Origin: Leptospiraceae bacterium
Lineage (GTDB): Bacteria > Spirochaetota > Leptospiria > Leptospirales > Leptospiraceae
Direction of reading: 5' to 3'
Assembly (NCBI GenBank): GCA_024233835.1
Contig: JACKPC010000001.1
Coordinates: forward strand, 1,488,001-1,552,000
Length of the DNA stretch: 64,000 nucleotides
The notes beneath the pieces were generated by a model. It did not search any database and was not told where the DNA came from. It saw only the letters and a list, made by a program, of their open reading frames with translations. Positions within the stretch are counted from its first letter, which is position 1, and each line of letters starts with the position of its first letter. The position numbers were made by a program, and so were the translations under genes. Below are positions 36,870-45,590 of this stretch, piece by piece.

Positions 36870-36957
36870 TCGACTCACTACGTTCGCTCAGGAGCCACTC
36901 TGTTGGCTGAGAGAGTGAAACAAGTAGAAGCCAAGTGTTTATTGAGTGAAGTCGAAA
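36870..36957 (+). repeat. Dispersed intergenic repeat, copy A
   Basis: Contains CGACTCACTACGTTCGCTCAG, then GGCTGAGAGAGTGAAAC and, near the end, GAGTGAAGTCGAA, giving interrupted inverted symmetry between the two ends. The segment GGCTGAGAGAGTGAAA recurs in reverse at 59976-59992, and the general pattern recurs at 45497-45574. Confidence 0.55.
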
Positions 36958-37246
36958 TGAACATATATTAGAATAATGCATTGAATACAATAAGAAGTGT
37001 TCTTCACCTAATTTCTAAATTATTAGATAAGAAAAATTCCCCTCCTTTAACTAATTTATTAGATATATCTTATATATTTCATAAGGACTTGTAATAAGCA
37101 TAGGGTTTAAATTCTCCGAAAAATAAAGAAATAATCAAAAAGTCTTTAAAAAAGGAACGCAATCTATTTAAATTAAATATAAATCCGGGAGGGCAGAAAA
37201 AGCTTGCAATTTTACGATTTTCATAGAAAATATACCCTATAGAGCA

Positions 37247-38590
37247 ATGGCTCCACTACCTATGAAACCTCTTTTACTTTTCTTTTTTACTTTTATTTGC
37301 TTATCTCCTCCTTCTGTGAATGCTTTCGAAACCCTGAAATTAGAAGACTGCATTCGGGAGGCCTCCTTAAACAATCCGGATCTTTTATCTGCAAAGCTTG
37401 ACTATGAAAAAGCTATCTTTGAATACAAGAAATCTTACTCAAACTTCCTGCCCGAAATCAGTCTTTTTACAACTTATCGCAGGCAATTCAATCAAAGTCC
37501 TTTCTCCAATACTATAAGCTCAACTTCCTCTACCTCTAACAGCAACAATACAAGCACAACAAACAGTAACTCCGGTTCTCCCTATTCCAACCAGTATAGT
37601 ATCGGTGTAAATGCAAATCAGAATCTTTTTGCCGGACTTCGAGATAAAAATCAGCTAAAAAGTCTGGATTTGAATGTTAAAGTTTCGGTTCAGACCCTGA
37701 GGGATAAAAAACTACAAATCTCTTATGAACTGGCCAATGCTTTTATTGAAACATTATATTCACAATTACTAATTAATCTATTAGAAGAGATTCAAAAGCG
37801 CAGGTTACTCAATAAAAAACTGGTGCAACTTTATTACGAAGGCGGCAAGGAACACAGGGGAAACTATGAATTAAGTGAGGCCGGTTTAAAGTTGGCTGAG
37901 TATGAGTTAGAACTTGCAAAAAGAAATCTCATTATTAACCTGGCAGATCTCTCCCGTGTTCTCGGAAAAAAGCCAGGCGGGACTTTCAAACTTCAGGGAG
38001 AATTAATACCCAAATCTGAGTTGAACATACCCGATTACGAAATACTGGCGTCCTCTCATCCCATAATCTTATCCGAAGTATATAAAATGCGAATGGCCAG
38101 GCTTGCTGTAGATACAGCGGAAAGTCAATTTTACCCGGAATTAAACCTGAGCCTCAGTGCTTCCCAGAGAGATACCGACTGGTTTCCCAAAAAGAAATCC
38201 ATGTATTATTCTTTAAGCTTTGAATATCCTCTCTTCCGTGGAGGAAAAGATTATTATAATGTTCGAATAAATCAAACTTTATATCGACAATCTATTCAAT
38301 CCTATCGTTCTAAGAAAAACCAGCTTCTCTTTGATCTTGAAAAGTCTTATCAAAGTTTTTTAGTTCTCTCTGAGAAAATAAAAGTTTTGGAGAAATATTT
38401 AGAAGCTTCTTCTTTGCGAGCCAAGATTGCAAGAGTTCAATATTCTAATGGACTTTTACGCTTTGAAAACTGGGACATTATTGAAAGTGATGTAATCCAA
38501 AGACAGAAGAATTTACTTACCGGACAAAAAGAAGCAAGTCTTGCAGAATATATTTGGAAAAAAAATAAAGGAGAAAGCCTTATACCATGA
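37247..38590 (+). CDS. TolC-family outer-membrane efflux protein
   Basis: Outer-membrane channel of a tripartite exporter. 447 residues with a signal peptide (about 6-26, ending PPSVNAFE), then two outer-membrane efflux repeats: LKLEDCIREASLNNPDLLSA near 28 marks the first and LAVDTAESQFYPELNLSLSA near 285 the second, each with long coiled helices. A serine/threonine/asparagine-rich insertion lies near residues 88-108, where an external loop is expected. An in-frame ATG at 37262 is an equally good start. It overlaps the adaptor gene, so TolC, MacA and MacB homologues are one operon. Confidence 0.92.
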   Translation: MAPLPMKPLLLFFFTFICLSPPSVNAFETLKLEDCIREASLNNPDLLSAKLDYEKAIFEYKKSYSNFLPEISLFTTYRRQFNQSPFSNTISSTSSTSNSNNTSTTNSNSGSPYSNQYSIGVNANQNLFAGLRDKNQLKSLDLNVKVSVQTLRDKKLQISYELANAFIETLYSQLLINLLEEIQKRRLLNKKLVQLYYEGGKEHRGNYELSEAGLKLAEYELELAKRNLIINLADLSRVLGKKPGGTFKLQGELIPKSELNIPDYEILASSHPIILSEVYKMRMARLAVDTAESQFYPELNLSLSASQRDTDWFPKKKSMYYSLSFEYPLFRGGKDYYNVRINQTLYRQSIQSYRSKKNQLLFDLEKSYQSFLVLSEKIKVLEKYLEASSLRAKIARVQYSNGLLRFENWDIIESDVIQRQKNLLTGQKEASLAEYIWKKNKGESLIP

Positions 38591-39540
38591 AGAAAAAATT
38601 CATAATACCTGCCCTTATAATCCTTGTTCTTTTATCTCTCTTTTTTTTACCCGGTAAGAAAAAAGAAAAACAGGTAAAAACTTTTAAGCTAAGTTATTCC
38701 TCTTTAAAAGTTAACACCCGCGCTTCCGGCCTGGTCAGTCCAACCAATCGTTTGGAGATAAAACCTCCGGTAGCCGGCAGGATTGAGAAAGTTCTTATCG
38801 AAGAAGGAAAATTTGTGAATAAAGGTTCTATCCTTGCCTGGATGAGTTCTACCGAAAGAGCCGCTTTATTAGATGCTGCGAGAGCAAGGGGAAAAGGAGA
38901 AATGAAAGAGTGGGAAGACATGTACAGACCCACACCCGTCATTGCTCCTCTAAAAGGAATGATTATTGCTAACAATATAAAATCGGGGCAAATGGTTACC
39001 CAACAGGATGTTCTTCTTGTATTATCAGATGCTTTAATTATAAAAGCAAAAGTAGATGAAACAGATATTGCCAGGATAAAAAACGGACAAAAGGCCAGTA
39101 TTACTATCGATTCCTTTCCTGAAGAAAAAATTTCGTCCAGGGTAAAACATATTGCCTTTGAAGCTGTAACAGAAAATTCAGTTACTACATACGAAGTACT
39201 TATTGAACCGGAACAAAGACCTGATTTCCTAAGAAGCGGAATGAGCGCTACAGTAGACTTCGTCCTCTTAGAAAGAGAAAAAACCCTGATGGTTCCGGAA
39301 AATGCAGTGTATGAAAACAAGAAAGGAGAAAAGTTTGTTCTGAAACTAAATCCTTCTTCTAAAAGCAAGAAAAAGATGGATAAGGTTTTTGTGAAAACCG
39401 GCTATGCACATGAATCTTCTGTAGAAATTATAGAAGGCTTGCAGGAAGGGGATGAAATTGTAATCAAAGAAAAGAAAAAGTCCAAGAAAGACAAGGAGAA
39501 AAATCCTTTCGTCCCCAGTTTTTTCAAAAAAAGAAGGTAA
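38587..39540 (+). CDS. macA: Periplasmic adaptor (MacA/HlyD family)
   Basis: Membrane-fusion protein bridging the inner-membrane transporter and the TolC channel. 317 residues: N-terminal anchor (about 4-22, IIPALIILVLLSLFFLP), the first half of a lipoyl domain (IKPPVAGRIEKVLIEEGKFV near 58), only a very short hairpin, the second half (VIAPLKGMIIANNIKSGQMV near 117), a beta-barrel, and a membrane-proximal domain ending in a lysine-rich tail. The near-absence of the usual coiled hairpin (about 25 residues here) is unusual for a protein that must meet TolC. The gene symbol reflects similarity only. Confidence 0.85.
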   Translation: MKKKFIIPALIILVLLSLFFLPGKKKEKQVKTFKLSYSSLKVNTRASGLVSPTNRLEIKPPVAGRIEKVLIEEGKFVNKGSILAWMSSTERAALLDAARARGKGEMKEWEDMYRPTPVIAPLKGMIIANNIKSGQMVTQQDVLLVLSDALIIKAKVDETDIARIKNGQKASITIDSFPEEKISSRVKHIAFEAVTENSVTTYEVLIEPEQRPDFLRSGMSATVDFVLLEREKTLMVPENAVYENKKGEKFVLKLNPSSKSKKKMDKVFVKTGYAHESSVEIIEGLQEGDEIVIKEKKKSKKDKEKNPFVPSFFKKRR

Positions 39541-39542
39541 GT

Positions 39543-41507
39543 ATGCCCATTATCGAAGTTCATCACTTAAGTAAATCCTATAAACCCGGAACCGAAGAAA
39601 TTAAAGTTCTAAATGATGTAAGCCTGAGTATTGAAGAAGGAGAATTTGTAGCTATTATGGGTGCTTCCGGTTCCGGTAAATCTACCCTGTTACAAATTTT
39701 AGGTTTATTAGATATACCGAACCCCGGAGGAAAATATAAACTATTCGGTGAAAATGTAGCCGGATTTAGTGATGCGAAGTTGGCCGAATTAAGAGCGAAA
39801 AGCATAGGTTTTGTTTTCCAGCAGTTTCATCTCCTATCCCGCACGATAGCCGTAGAAAATGTTTCCCTTCCCTCGATTTATTCCGGTCTGGAAAATGCAG
39901 GAGAAAGAGCCAGATCCTTATTGGCTCTTGTTGGATTAGAGGACAGGATTGAACACAGACCCAATGAGCTTTCCGGAGGACAACAGCAGAGAGTAGCCAT
40001 AGCCAGAGCTTTAATTAATTCACCTAAAATCATCTTTGCCGATGAGCCAACCGGTAATCTTGATTCCAAAAGTAAGAAAGATATTATGGAACTTTTAGTT
40101 AAACTCAATCAAAGTGGCATTACCATTGTAATGGTGACCCACGAGCAGGAAATAGCCGAATACTGCTCTCGAATGATTTCTTTCAGTGATGGAAAGGTTT
40201 TAGAAGATAAGAAAAACACAATAAAGCAAACAAATAATAAACTTCCGAAAGGCACAACTGATATCCTCAACTATAAAAAGCCGGGCATATTCAAAACGAT
40301 TCGCCTTCACCTTTATTATGCAATAAAAACTTTTCTGGCAAATAAAATTCGGACTACCCTATCTACAATAGGAATCCTTATCGGGGTCTCTGCCCTTATT
40401 GTTGTTATGGCACTCGGAGAAGGTGCCAAGAAAAGTATAGAAAAACGCTTATTGTCCCTTGGTTCCAATTTGCTCATATTAAAATCAGGAGCCAAAAAGC
40501 AGGCAGGAGTTTCTATGGAAGCGGGACTTGTCACCCGACTCAGCTATGAAGATGGGCTGGCCATTCAAACCTCGATTCCGGAAGTCGCAAGGCTCAGTAG
40601 CACCGTAAGCGGTAGAGCCCAGGCCGTGTTTCAAAATAAAAACTGGAATACAAATATCATCGGTGTAGAAGCCAAATATGCAGCGATGAGAAGTCTGAAT
40701 GTGCTTGAAGGTAGATTTATAAACGAAGCAGAAGACAAAGACAGGAAAAGGCTTGCTGTTCTCGGTCACAGGGTAAATCAAGAACTATTCGGTACAGGTT
40801 ATGCAGTAGGAAAATATATCAAGGTAAACAGAACCCATTTCAAAATAATCGGAGTACTTCCGGAGGTAGGAGGGAGTAACTGGAAAGACCCGGATGATGT
40901 TATCCTCGTTCCTCTCCAAACCGCCATGCACAGGTTATTCAAAAAGGATCTGGTGGATAGGATTGAGATAGAAATCCGAAAAACCGAAGAAATAAAACAG
41001 GCAGAGGAGAAAATTCTTTCTCTCATGTACAAGCGTCATCGTTTGAGTGAAAATTCGGGAAAAATGTTTGAGGTTAAGAATATGTCAGACATACAGGAAG
41101 CTCTTTCCGAATCCAGTAAAACTATGTCTATGTTACTTTTCGGAGTAGCTACCATATCTCTTCTGGTTGGAGGGATCGGTATTATGAACATCATGCTGGT
41201 ATCGGTCAAGGAACGAACACGAGAAATCGGACTTCGTAAAGCTCTCGGTGCAAAGAAAGAAGATATTCTTTTACAATTTCTAATTGAGTCTGTCTTAATC
41301 AGTTTATTCGGTGGGTTTGCAGGAATTATTTTGGGAAGACTAATTAGTTATTTCTTAACCTTCTGGGCCAAGTGGACAACATCCGTTTCCCCGGAAGCTA
41401 TCTTTTTCGCTTTTCTGTTTTCCAGTATTACCGGTATTCTATTCGGAATCTGGCCTGCAAGAATAGCTTCTAACCTCGATCCAATTACAGCTCTCCGATA
41501 CGAGTAA
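39543..41507 (+). CDS. macB: MacB-type ABC transporter, fused ATPase-permease
   Basis: 654 residues. The N-terminal ATPase has Walker A GASGSGKST (about 38), the signature LSGGQQQRVAIARAL (about 143) and Walker B FADEPTGNLDSKS (about 165). A linker leads to the first membrane helix (about 275-295), a large periplasmic MacB domain (about 300-520) and three further helices with the FtsX signature VKERTREIGLRKALGAKKED near 560. It follows macA by 2 bases. MacB pumps use mechanotransmission to drive export of peptides, lipoproteins or macrolides from the periplasm. The substrate is unknown. Confidence 0.94.
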   Translation: MPIIEVHHLSKSYKPGTEEIKVLNDVSLSIEEGEFVAIMGASGSGKSTLLQILGLLDIPNPGGKYKLFGENVAGFSDAKLAELRAKSIGFVFQQFHLLSRTIAVENVSLPSIYSGLENAGERARSLLALVGLEDRIEHRPNELSGGQQQRVAIARALINSPKIIFADEPTGNLDSKSKKDIMELLVKLNQSGITIVMVTHEQEIAEYCSRMISFSDGKVLEDKKNTIKQTNNKLPKGTTDILNYKKPGIFKTIRLHLYYAIKTFLANKIRTTLSTIGILIGVSALIVVMALGEGAKKSIEKRLLSLGSNLLILKSGAKKQAGVSMEAGLVTRLSYEDGLAIQTSIPEVARLSSTVSGRAQAVFQNKNWNTNIIGVEAKYAAMRSLNVLEGRFINEAEDKDRKRLAVLGHRVNQELFGTGYAVGKYIKVNRTHFKIIGVLPEVGGSNWKDPDDVILVPLQTAMHRLFKKDLVDRIEIEIRKTEEIKQAEEKILSLMYKRHRLSENSGKMFEVKNMSDIQEALSESSKTMSMLLFGVATISLLVGGIGIMNIMLVSVKERTREIGLRKALGAKKEDILLQFLIESVLISLFGGFAGIILGRLISYFLTFWAKWTTSVSPEAIFFAFLFSSITGILFGIWPARIASNLDPITALRYE

Positions 41508-41513
41508 AAAGAA

Positions 41514-43523
41514 TTATCTTATACTACAACAAGCCATGAGATTTTTCTTCAAGACTTCGCTCAAGTTTTTGGTCTTTTGCAACTCCTGCCTTGCTTTATC
41601 CTTATAGCCTGAATCCAATAAATCATATATGGTTTGGGCTGAGTTGTGAATTCCTTTATGAATTCCATCAATTTCCTTCCATATTTTTTCATTTGATTTA
41701 GGAATAGCAGAAGAGTGATAAAAAATTCCGAATCGACAACGCGTATGCTCTAACTCAATATTTCTTTCTTCCTCATGCTCAATAATCGCTTCTAATTTTT
41801 CCATCCAGGTGTTATGTGCGGTAATCGCGGATTCGACTTCTAAGAAAAAATCATCTTCTGTCATCAAGTTTACAGAAGAAATCAGCTTAAACATAGAAGA
41901 AGAAATATGTATGACTTCATCTGTATCCTGTGTAATTAATTCAAGCCTGGTTTGAATTCTCTTACTGGAATCATTAATTGAATTAAAGCGTTGATTAATA
42001 TTTAAGACATTTTTCGTGATTACTTCTGAATTCTTCGAAACCTCATCAATCGAATCGGTTAATACAACCGAACTATCAGATATTGTAGCCGTAATCTTAT
42101 TCATTTCATGAATATTCTGTAGTACCTCCGAAATCTTCTCCATAGCAGTCCCTGTATCATTTGAAATCTCAATAATTTTTTGCGAAACCTCTTCACTGCT
42201 GTTATTATTTGAATAAATCTTTTCTAATATAACTTTTAGATTTTTATTAATACCTTCAACTGCTTCCCGGCTTCCTTCTGCCAGTTTTCCAATTTCAGAA
42301 GCTACTACAGAAAAGCCTCTCCCGGATTCACCGGCCCTGGCAGCTTCAATGGAAGCATTCAAAGCTAAAAGATTGGTTTTTTCTGAAATTTCCTGAATGG
42401 TTTGTATGGTTCTCTCTATAAGGTTCACCTTATCTGTTAATTCTTTATTTTTGCTGAGCATTTCATCCATAGCAGAAATAGCCAGATCCATACTATTCCT
42501 GATCTGGGTAATCTTCTCTTCTCCTAATGAAGCTTTTTTCGAAGATTCTTCCGTTAAGGACATTACCCGGTTGATTTCCTCAGTCAAATTTCGAGAAAAA
42601 GCCGCATTCTTTGCAATCGATTTATCCTGTGAACGAATGGTAGCTTCAATACCATTTAACTCTTCTTTTCCCCTATCCATGTCTCTTTCAATTGAGATAA
42701 AATTTTGTGAATAAATATATAATTCACGGATGATTAAACTCACCTTCACAATAATTTCTCTAAAAGTATAAAATATTTTCAGTAATTTTCCTCTTAAAAC
42801 CTCCGAAAAAGAATTAAAATCCTGTGAAAGCTTCCCGATTTCGTCCTTTGAAACAACAGGAATCCTCTGGGTTAAGTCACCCTCATTTTTAGCTAATAAA
42901 CTCATCCTGGCAATTAGATTATTCAAAGGAAAAAGAATAAGCTTATTGTAATATATTAATACACCTATAGATCCGGTAAGAATAATAAAAATTACAAATA
43001 CCTGCAATATCTTAAGGTAAGTAAGTTTTTTTTCAGAAACACCCTGAATCAACTGAACAGCCTTATCCATTTCTTTGAGAAGAACTATATTGCTATGATA
43101 TAAGTCTTTACTAATCTGCTTTTCTCTTATTGTAATCTGAATCAGCCTCTGGTTTTTCAACCAGTATTGACTTACAATTTCCAATTGAGCTTTTGTTTTT
43201 CCCTCAGAAGGCAATAAATACACCTTCTTTTTCCAGGAAAGATCCAGAGAAGCTTCTCCTCCATCTTTAAGGGCTTTCAAACTTGTATCAAACAGTTGAA
43301 TCGTATTCTCCAGTTCTTCTCGATAAGATTCATCATTTGAATGTAAAAAGAGACTCAATTCTTTTAACATCTTCTGGCTAAGCATTCTTTGCCTTCCGGA
43401 AAGATTAATTTCCAGGGCGTCTTTTTCTTTTAAGTGAACAATATAAAAAGATAAGAGAAAGTTAAGAATTAAGATTCCTAAAAAGAAGAGGGGCGGCAGA
43501 AAAAATTTATATATAAATTTCAT
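41514..43523 (-). CDS. Methyl-accepting chemotaxis protein, PilJ-type sensor with C-terminal CZB domain
   Basis: 669 residues. A first membrane helix (about 8-30) is followed by a PilJ/NarX-type periplasmic sensor with INLSGRQRMLSQKMLKE near 39. A second helix (about 172-192), a HAMP domain (about 195-245) and the signalling hairpin NASIEAARAGESGRGFSVVA near 390 follow. The end (about 560-665) is a chemoreceptor zinc-binding domain: AHNTWMEKLEAII, CRFGIFYHS and HKGIHNSAQTIYDLL supply the His/Cys ligands. Such CZB domains sense zinc or oxidants. The gene ends 6 bases from macB, tail to tail. Confidence 0.9.
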   Translation of the reverse strand: MKFIYKFFLPPLFFLGILILNFLLSFYIVHLKEKDALEINLSGRQRMLSQKMLKELSLFLHSNDESYREELENTIQLFDTSLKALKDGGEASLDLSWKKKVYLLPSEGKTKAQLEIVSQYWLKNQRLIQITIREKQISKDLYHSNIVLLKEMDKAVQLIQGVSEKKLTYLKILQVFVIFIILTGSIGVLIYYNKLILFPLNNLIARMSLLAKNEGDLTQRIPVVSKDEIGKLSQDFNSFSEVLRGKLLKIFYTFREIIVKVSLIIRELYIYSQNFISIERDMDRGKEELNGIEATIRSQDKSIAKNAAFSRNLTEEINRVMSLTEESSKKASLGEEKITQIRNSMDLAISAMDEMLSKNKELTDKVNLIERTIQTIQEISEKTNLLALNASIEAARAGESGRGFSVVASEIGKLAEGSREAVEGINKNLKVILEKIYSNNNSSEEVSQKIIEISNDTGTAMEKISEVLQNIHEMNKITATISDSSVVLTDSIDEVSKNSEVITKNVLNINQRFNSINDSSKRIQTRLELITQDTDEVIHISSSMFKLISSVNLMTEDDFFLEVESAITAHNTWMEKLEAIIEHEEERNIELEHTRCRFGIFYHSSAIPKSNEKIWKEIDGIHKGIHNSAQTIYDLLDSGYKDKARQELQKTKNLSEVLKKNLMACCSIR

Positions 43524-43537
43524 TGTTGATTTAATAG

Positions 43538-43873
43538 TTATTTAGATCTTTCCAAACCATAGTAATATTGCCCTTTTTTTTGAATTAAGTTCCGAGAAAT
43601 TAAACCTTCGGCAATCAAAAGAAGTCCCGTAACCGCTTCCTCTTTTTTTTTCAAAGGTTCCTCCTTTCCTGCGGACATCAACTGATGTATATACTCCCTT
43701 CTTTTTGGTTCTAAAACACCGAGCATAGAACCCACCACCTTTTCATTGCCATGCAAAAAAGCCAGGGCTAAAACCGGTGGAGGAGTTTCATTACAGAGAT
43801 AATATAAAGCTCTATTATCAAAATAAGATAGATCCTCAAACTTTTTTAAAATCTTTTCATCTCCTCCTGACAT
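43538..43873 (-). CDS. Small FliG C-domain-like protein
   Basis: 111 residues. The central part, FEDLSYFDNRALYYLCNE followed by PVLALAFLHGNEKVVGSML and EPKRREYIHQLM, follows the pattern of the C-terminal/middle domains of the flagellar switch protein FliG. The last part, EEAVTGLLLIAEGLISRNLI, matches the helix that follows in FliG. The 330-residue full length and the EHPQ motif region are missing. Its start overlaps the stop of the carboxypeptidase gene (TGATG). Either a flagellar switch accessory or a diverged helical-repeat protein. I call the similarity from memory and without alignment. Confidence 0.55.
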   Translation of the reverse strand: MSGGDEKILKKFEDLSYFDNRALYYLCNETPPPVLALAFLHGNEKVVGSMLGVLEPKRREYIHQLMSAGKEEPLKKKEEAVTGLLLIAEGLISRNLIQKKGQYYYGLERSK

Positions 43874-45381
43874 CAGAAAAACTCCTTCAAGCGGGTTTTT
43901 AAGTATTTTACAAGATACTCAGGCTTTGGCCTGGCTCCGCATACCTTCTCTATAAGCTTATCCGGTTCTAAAATTTTTCCCTGTAAATGAATGTTCTTCT
44001 TTAGCCAATTCGACAGAGGAGAAAGGTCTCCATGTTGCATAAGACCTTTCCAGAAATCAGGCGTATCCTCCAAAAACTTGTGGAAAAACTGGGCAGAATA
44101 GATGTTGCCGAGGGTATAGGTAGGAAAATATCCAAAGCCTCCTCCGCTCCAATGCACATCCTGCAAGACTCCTTCTGCATCATTATGAATTTGGAGGTCA
44201 AATAGTTCTTTCATCCCTGCATTCCATCTTTCCGGTAGTTCTCTCACAGGCAGGCCTTCAGAAATCAGTTCTTTCTCAATCTCGTATCTAAGAATGATGT
44301 GGAGGTTATAAGTTAACTGATCAGCTTCTACCCGAATTTTTGTTTTGGCTGATGAATTCAGGTAGTTGTATAAATCCTCAAAAGGTAAATCATAGTGATT
44401 GATTTCAAAATCTTTACAAAGACTCGGATAATAATATTCCCAGAATGCACGGGAACGACCTATCTGGTTTTCCCAGAGTCGACTTTGAGATTCATGGATC
44501 CCGAAAGATACCGAAGCGGTAAGAGGACTCGGATAATCTTCCATTTCTCCTACTCCCATTTCATACAGGGAATGTCCTGATTCATGCAGAACTCCCATGA
44601 TAGAAGAAATGGGATCTTTTTCATCATACCGTGTAGTAATCCGAAAATCTTTTCTTCCCAGATTGGTAGAAAAGGGGTGGGAACTTTTATCCAAACGACT
44701 CATATCTTCGGGCAAACCAAGAGCAGCCGGCAGCCTTCGATTGAATAATTCCTGCCTTCTTTCCGAGATTTCCGATTTAAAAGGATTGGGGAATTCTCTT
44801 GCTTCATTCACCATAGGAATCAGGGAGTTTTTCAAACCCATGAATAGAGGATCCAGTTTTTCTACATTAATTCCGGTTTCATAACCTTCTAAGAGTGCAT
44901 CATAGCGATTGCGATCATAACCGTAACACTCAGCCATTTCTATAGAAAGTTCTACAATCTCAGAAAGTATTCCTTCAAATTCTTTGAAGTTTTTATTCTT
45001 TCTTGCCGACTCCCAGATTCCATGAGCCAGGTTCGTTTTCTGACTAAATTTCTCTACAAGTTCTACCGGAAGGGTAACGGCACGATTTCTTTCTTTTCGA
45101 AGAACCTCTATTTCACGAAGATAAAAACTTTCTTTTTCCGGTTTGGTTCGGCGAATAAATTCCTCGGCTTCATCAATTAAACGCAAGAAATGATTCCCGG
45201 TAAAATTCTTATGTTGCAGGGCTGATAGTTGGGCAATTTGTCCGGCTCTCTCCGGCCTGGCTTCCGGAGGCATGGTAACCTCAGAATCCCAGTGCAGGAT
45301 GCTGATGACATTTTGTAAATTAACCAGTTCTTTCCAATACTTTCGATATTCCGTAAATGCGTTCTTTTCCATGGGATTCAC
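43873..45381 (-). CDS. M32-family metallocarboxypeptidase
   Basis: A 502-residue zinc carboxypeptidase (thermostable carboxypeptidase 1 / Taq family). The zinc motif is in GVLHESGHSLYEMG near residue 255 (HExxH form HESGH). Other family blocks are ISILHWDSEVTMPPEARPER near 23, IHESQSRLWENQIGRSRAF near 294 and IRVEADQLTYNLHIILRYE near 347. The length is typical. Cytoplasmic, with no signal peptide. It is followed, with overlap, by the FliG-C-like gene. Confidence 0.95.
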   Translation of the reverse strand: MNPMEKNAFTEYRKYWKELVNLQNVISILHWDSEVTMPPEARPERAGQIAQLSALQHKNFTGNHFLRLIDEAEEFIRRTKPEKESFYLREIEVLRKERNRAVTLPVELVEKFSQKTNLAHGIWESARKNKNFKEFEGILSEIVELSIEMAECYGYDRNRYDALLEGYETGINVEKLDPLFMGLKNSLIPMVNEAREFPNPFKSEISERRQELFNRRLPAALGLPEDMSRLDKSSHPFSTNLGRKDFRITTRYDEKDPISSIMGVLHESGHSLYEMGVGEMEDYPSPLTASVSFGIHESQSRLWENQIGRSRAFWEYYYPSLCKDFEINHYDLPFEDLYNYLNSSAKTKIRVEADQLTYNLHIILRYEIEKELISEGLPVRELPERWNAGMKELFDLQIHNDAEGVLQDVHWSGGGFGYFPTYTLGNIYSAQFFHKFLEDTPDFWKGLMQHGDLSPLSNWLKKNIHLQGKILEPDKLIEKVCGARPKPEYLVKYLKTRLKEFF

Positions 45382-45590
45382 TTTCGAAATTCAGTTTATT
45401 CAAAGCAAAACTTTCGTAAAGAATTTTCTGACTCAAAAGTAAGAAAAAAGATGATTGAAAGTGAGGTATATATCTTAAAACTTCCCCCTTTCCTGCAACT
45501 CGCCGTTGGCTCGCTCAGTAGTCGCGCCGGCTGAGCGATGACGTAAGTCTGAGCCGAAGCCAGGCCAGGAGAGGGGGATAGGTAAAAAGT
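45382..45590. other. Intergenic region holding dispersed repeat copy B
   Basis: About 210 bases between alcohol dehydrogenase and carboxypeptidase genes, both minus-strand. The middle, 45497-45574, is distinctly GC-richer than the surroundings and has TCGCTCAGTAGTCGCGCCGG and then GGCTGAGCGATGACG, an interrupted inverted repeat, followed by TGAGCCGAAGCCAGGC, which recurs in reverse at 59960-59975. The remainder is AT-rich and should contain the carboxypeptidase promoter. Confidence 0.55.

Larger units (their letters stand above)
36409..37246. other. Long non-genic stretch between lipid kinase and TolC genes
   Basis: Over 800 AT-rich bases. Besides the hairpin at its start and a dispersed repeat at 36870-36957, I see only weak open frames. 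One, at 36510-36761 on the plus strand, starts with a signal-like hydrophobic stretch (YLLCLLLTFLFF) and could be a small secreted protein or a remnant; it has no ribosome binding site. The last 50 bases before the TolC gene should hold the efflux promoter. Confidence 0.4.

Noticed and set aside
36510..36918. Two overlapping small plus-strand frames in the long gap before the TolC gene
   Set aside because: No ribosome binding site and no recognisable family; one has a signal-like start but could be chance in AT-rich DNA. Mentioned under the gap entry only.
38694..39368. 224-codon minus-strand frame inside the adaptor gene
   Set aside because: Entirely antisense to macA, which has clear lipoyl domains; no start site or homology.
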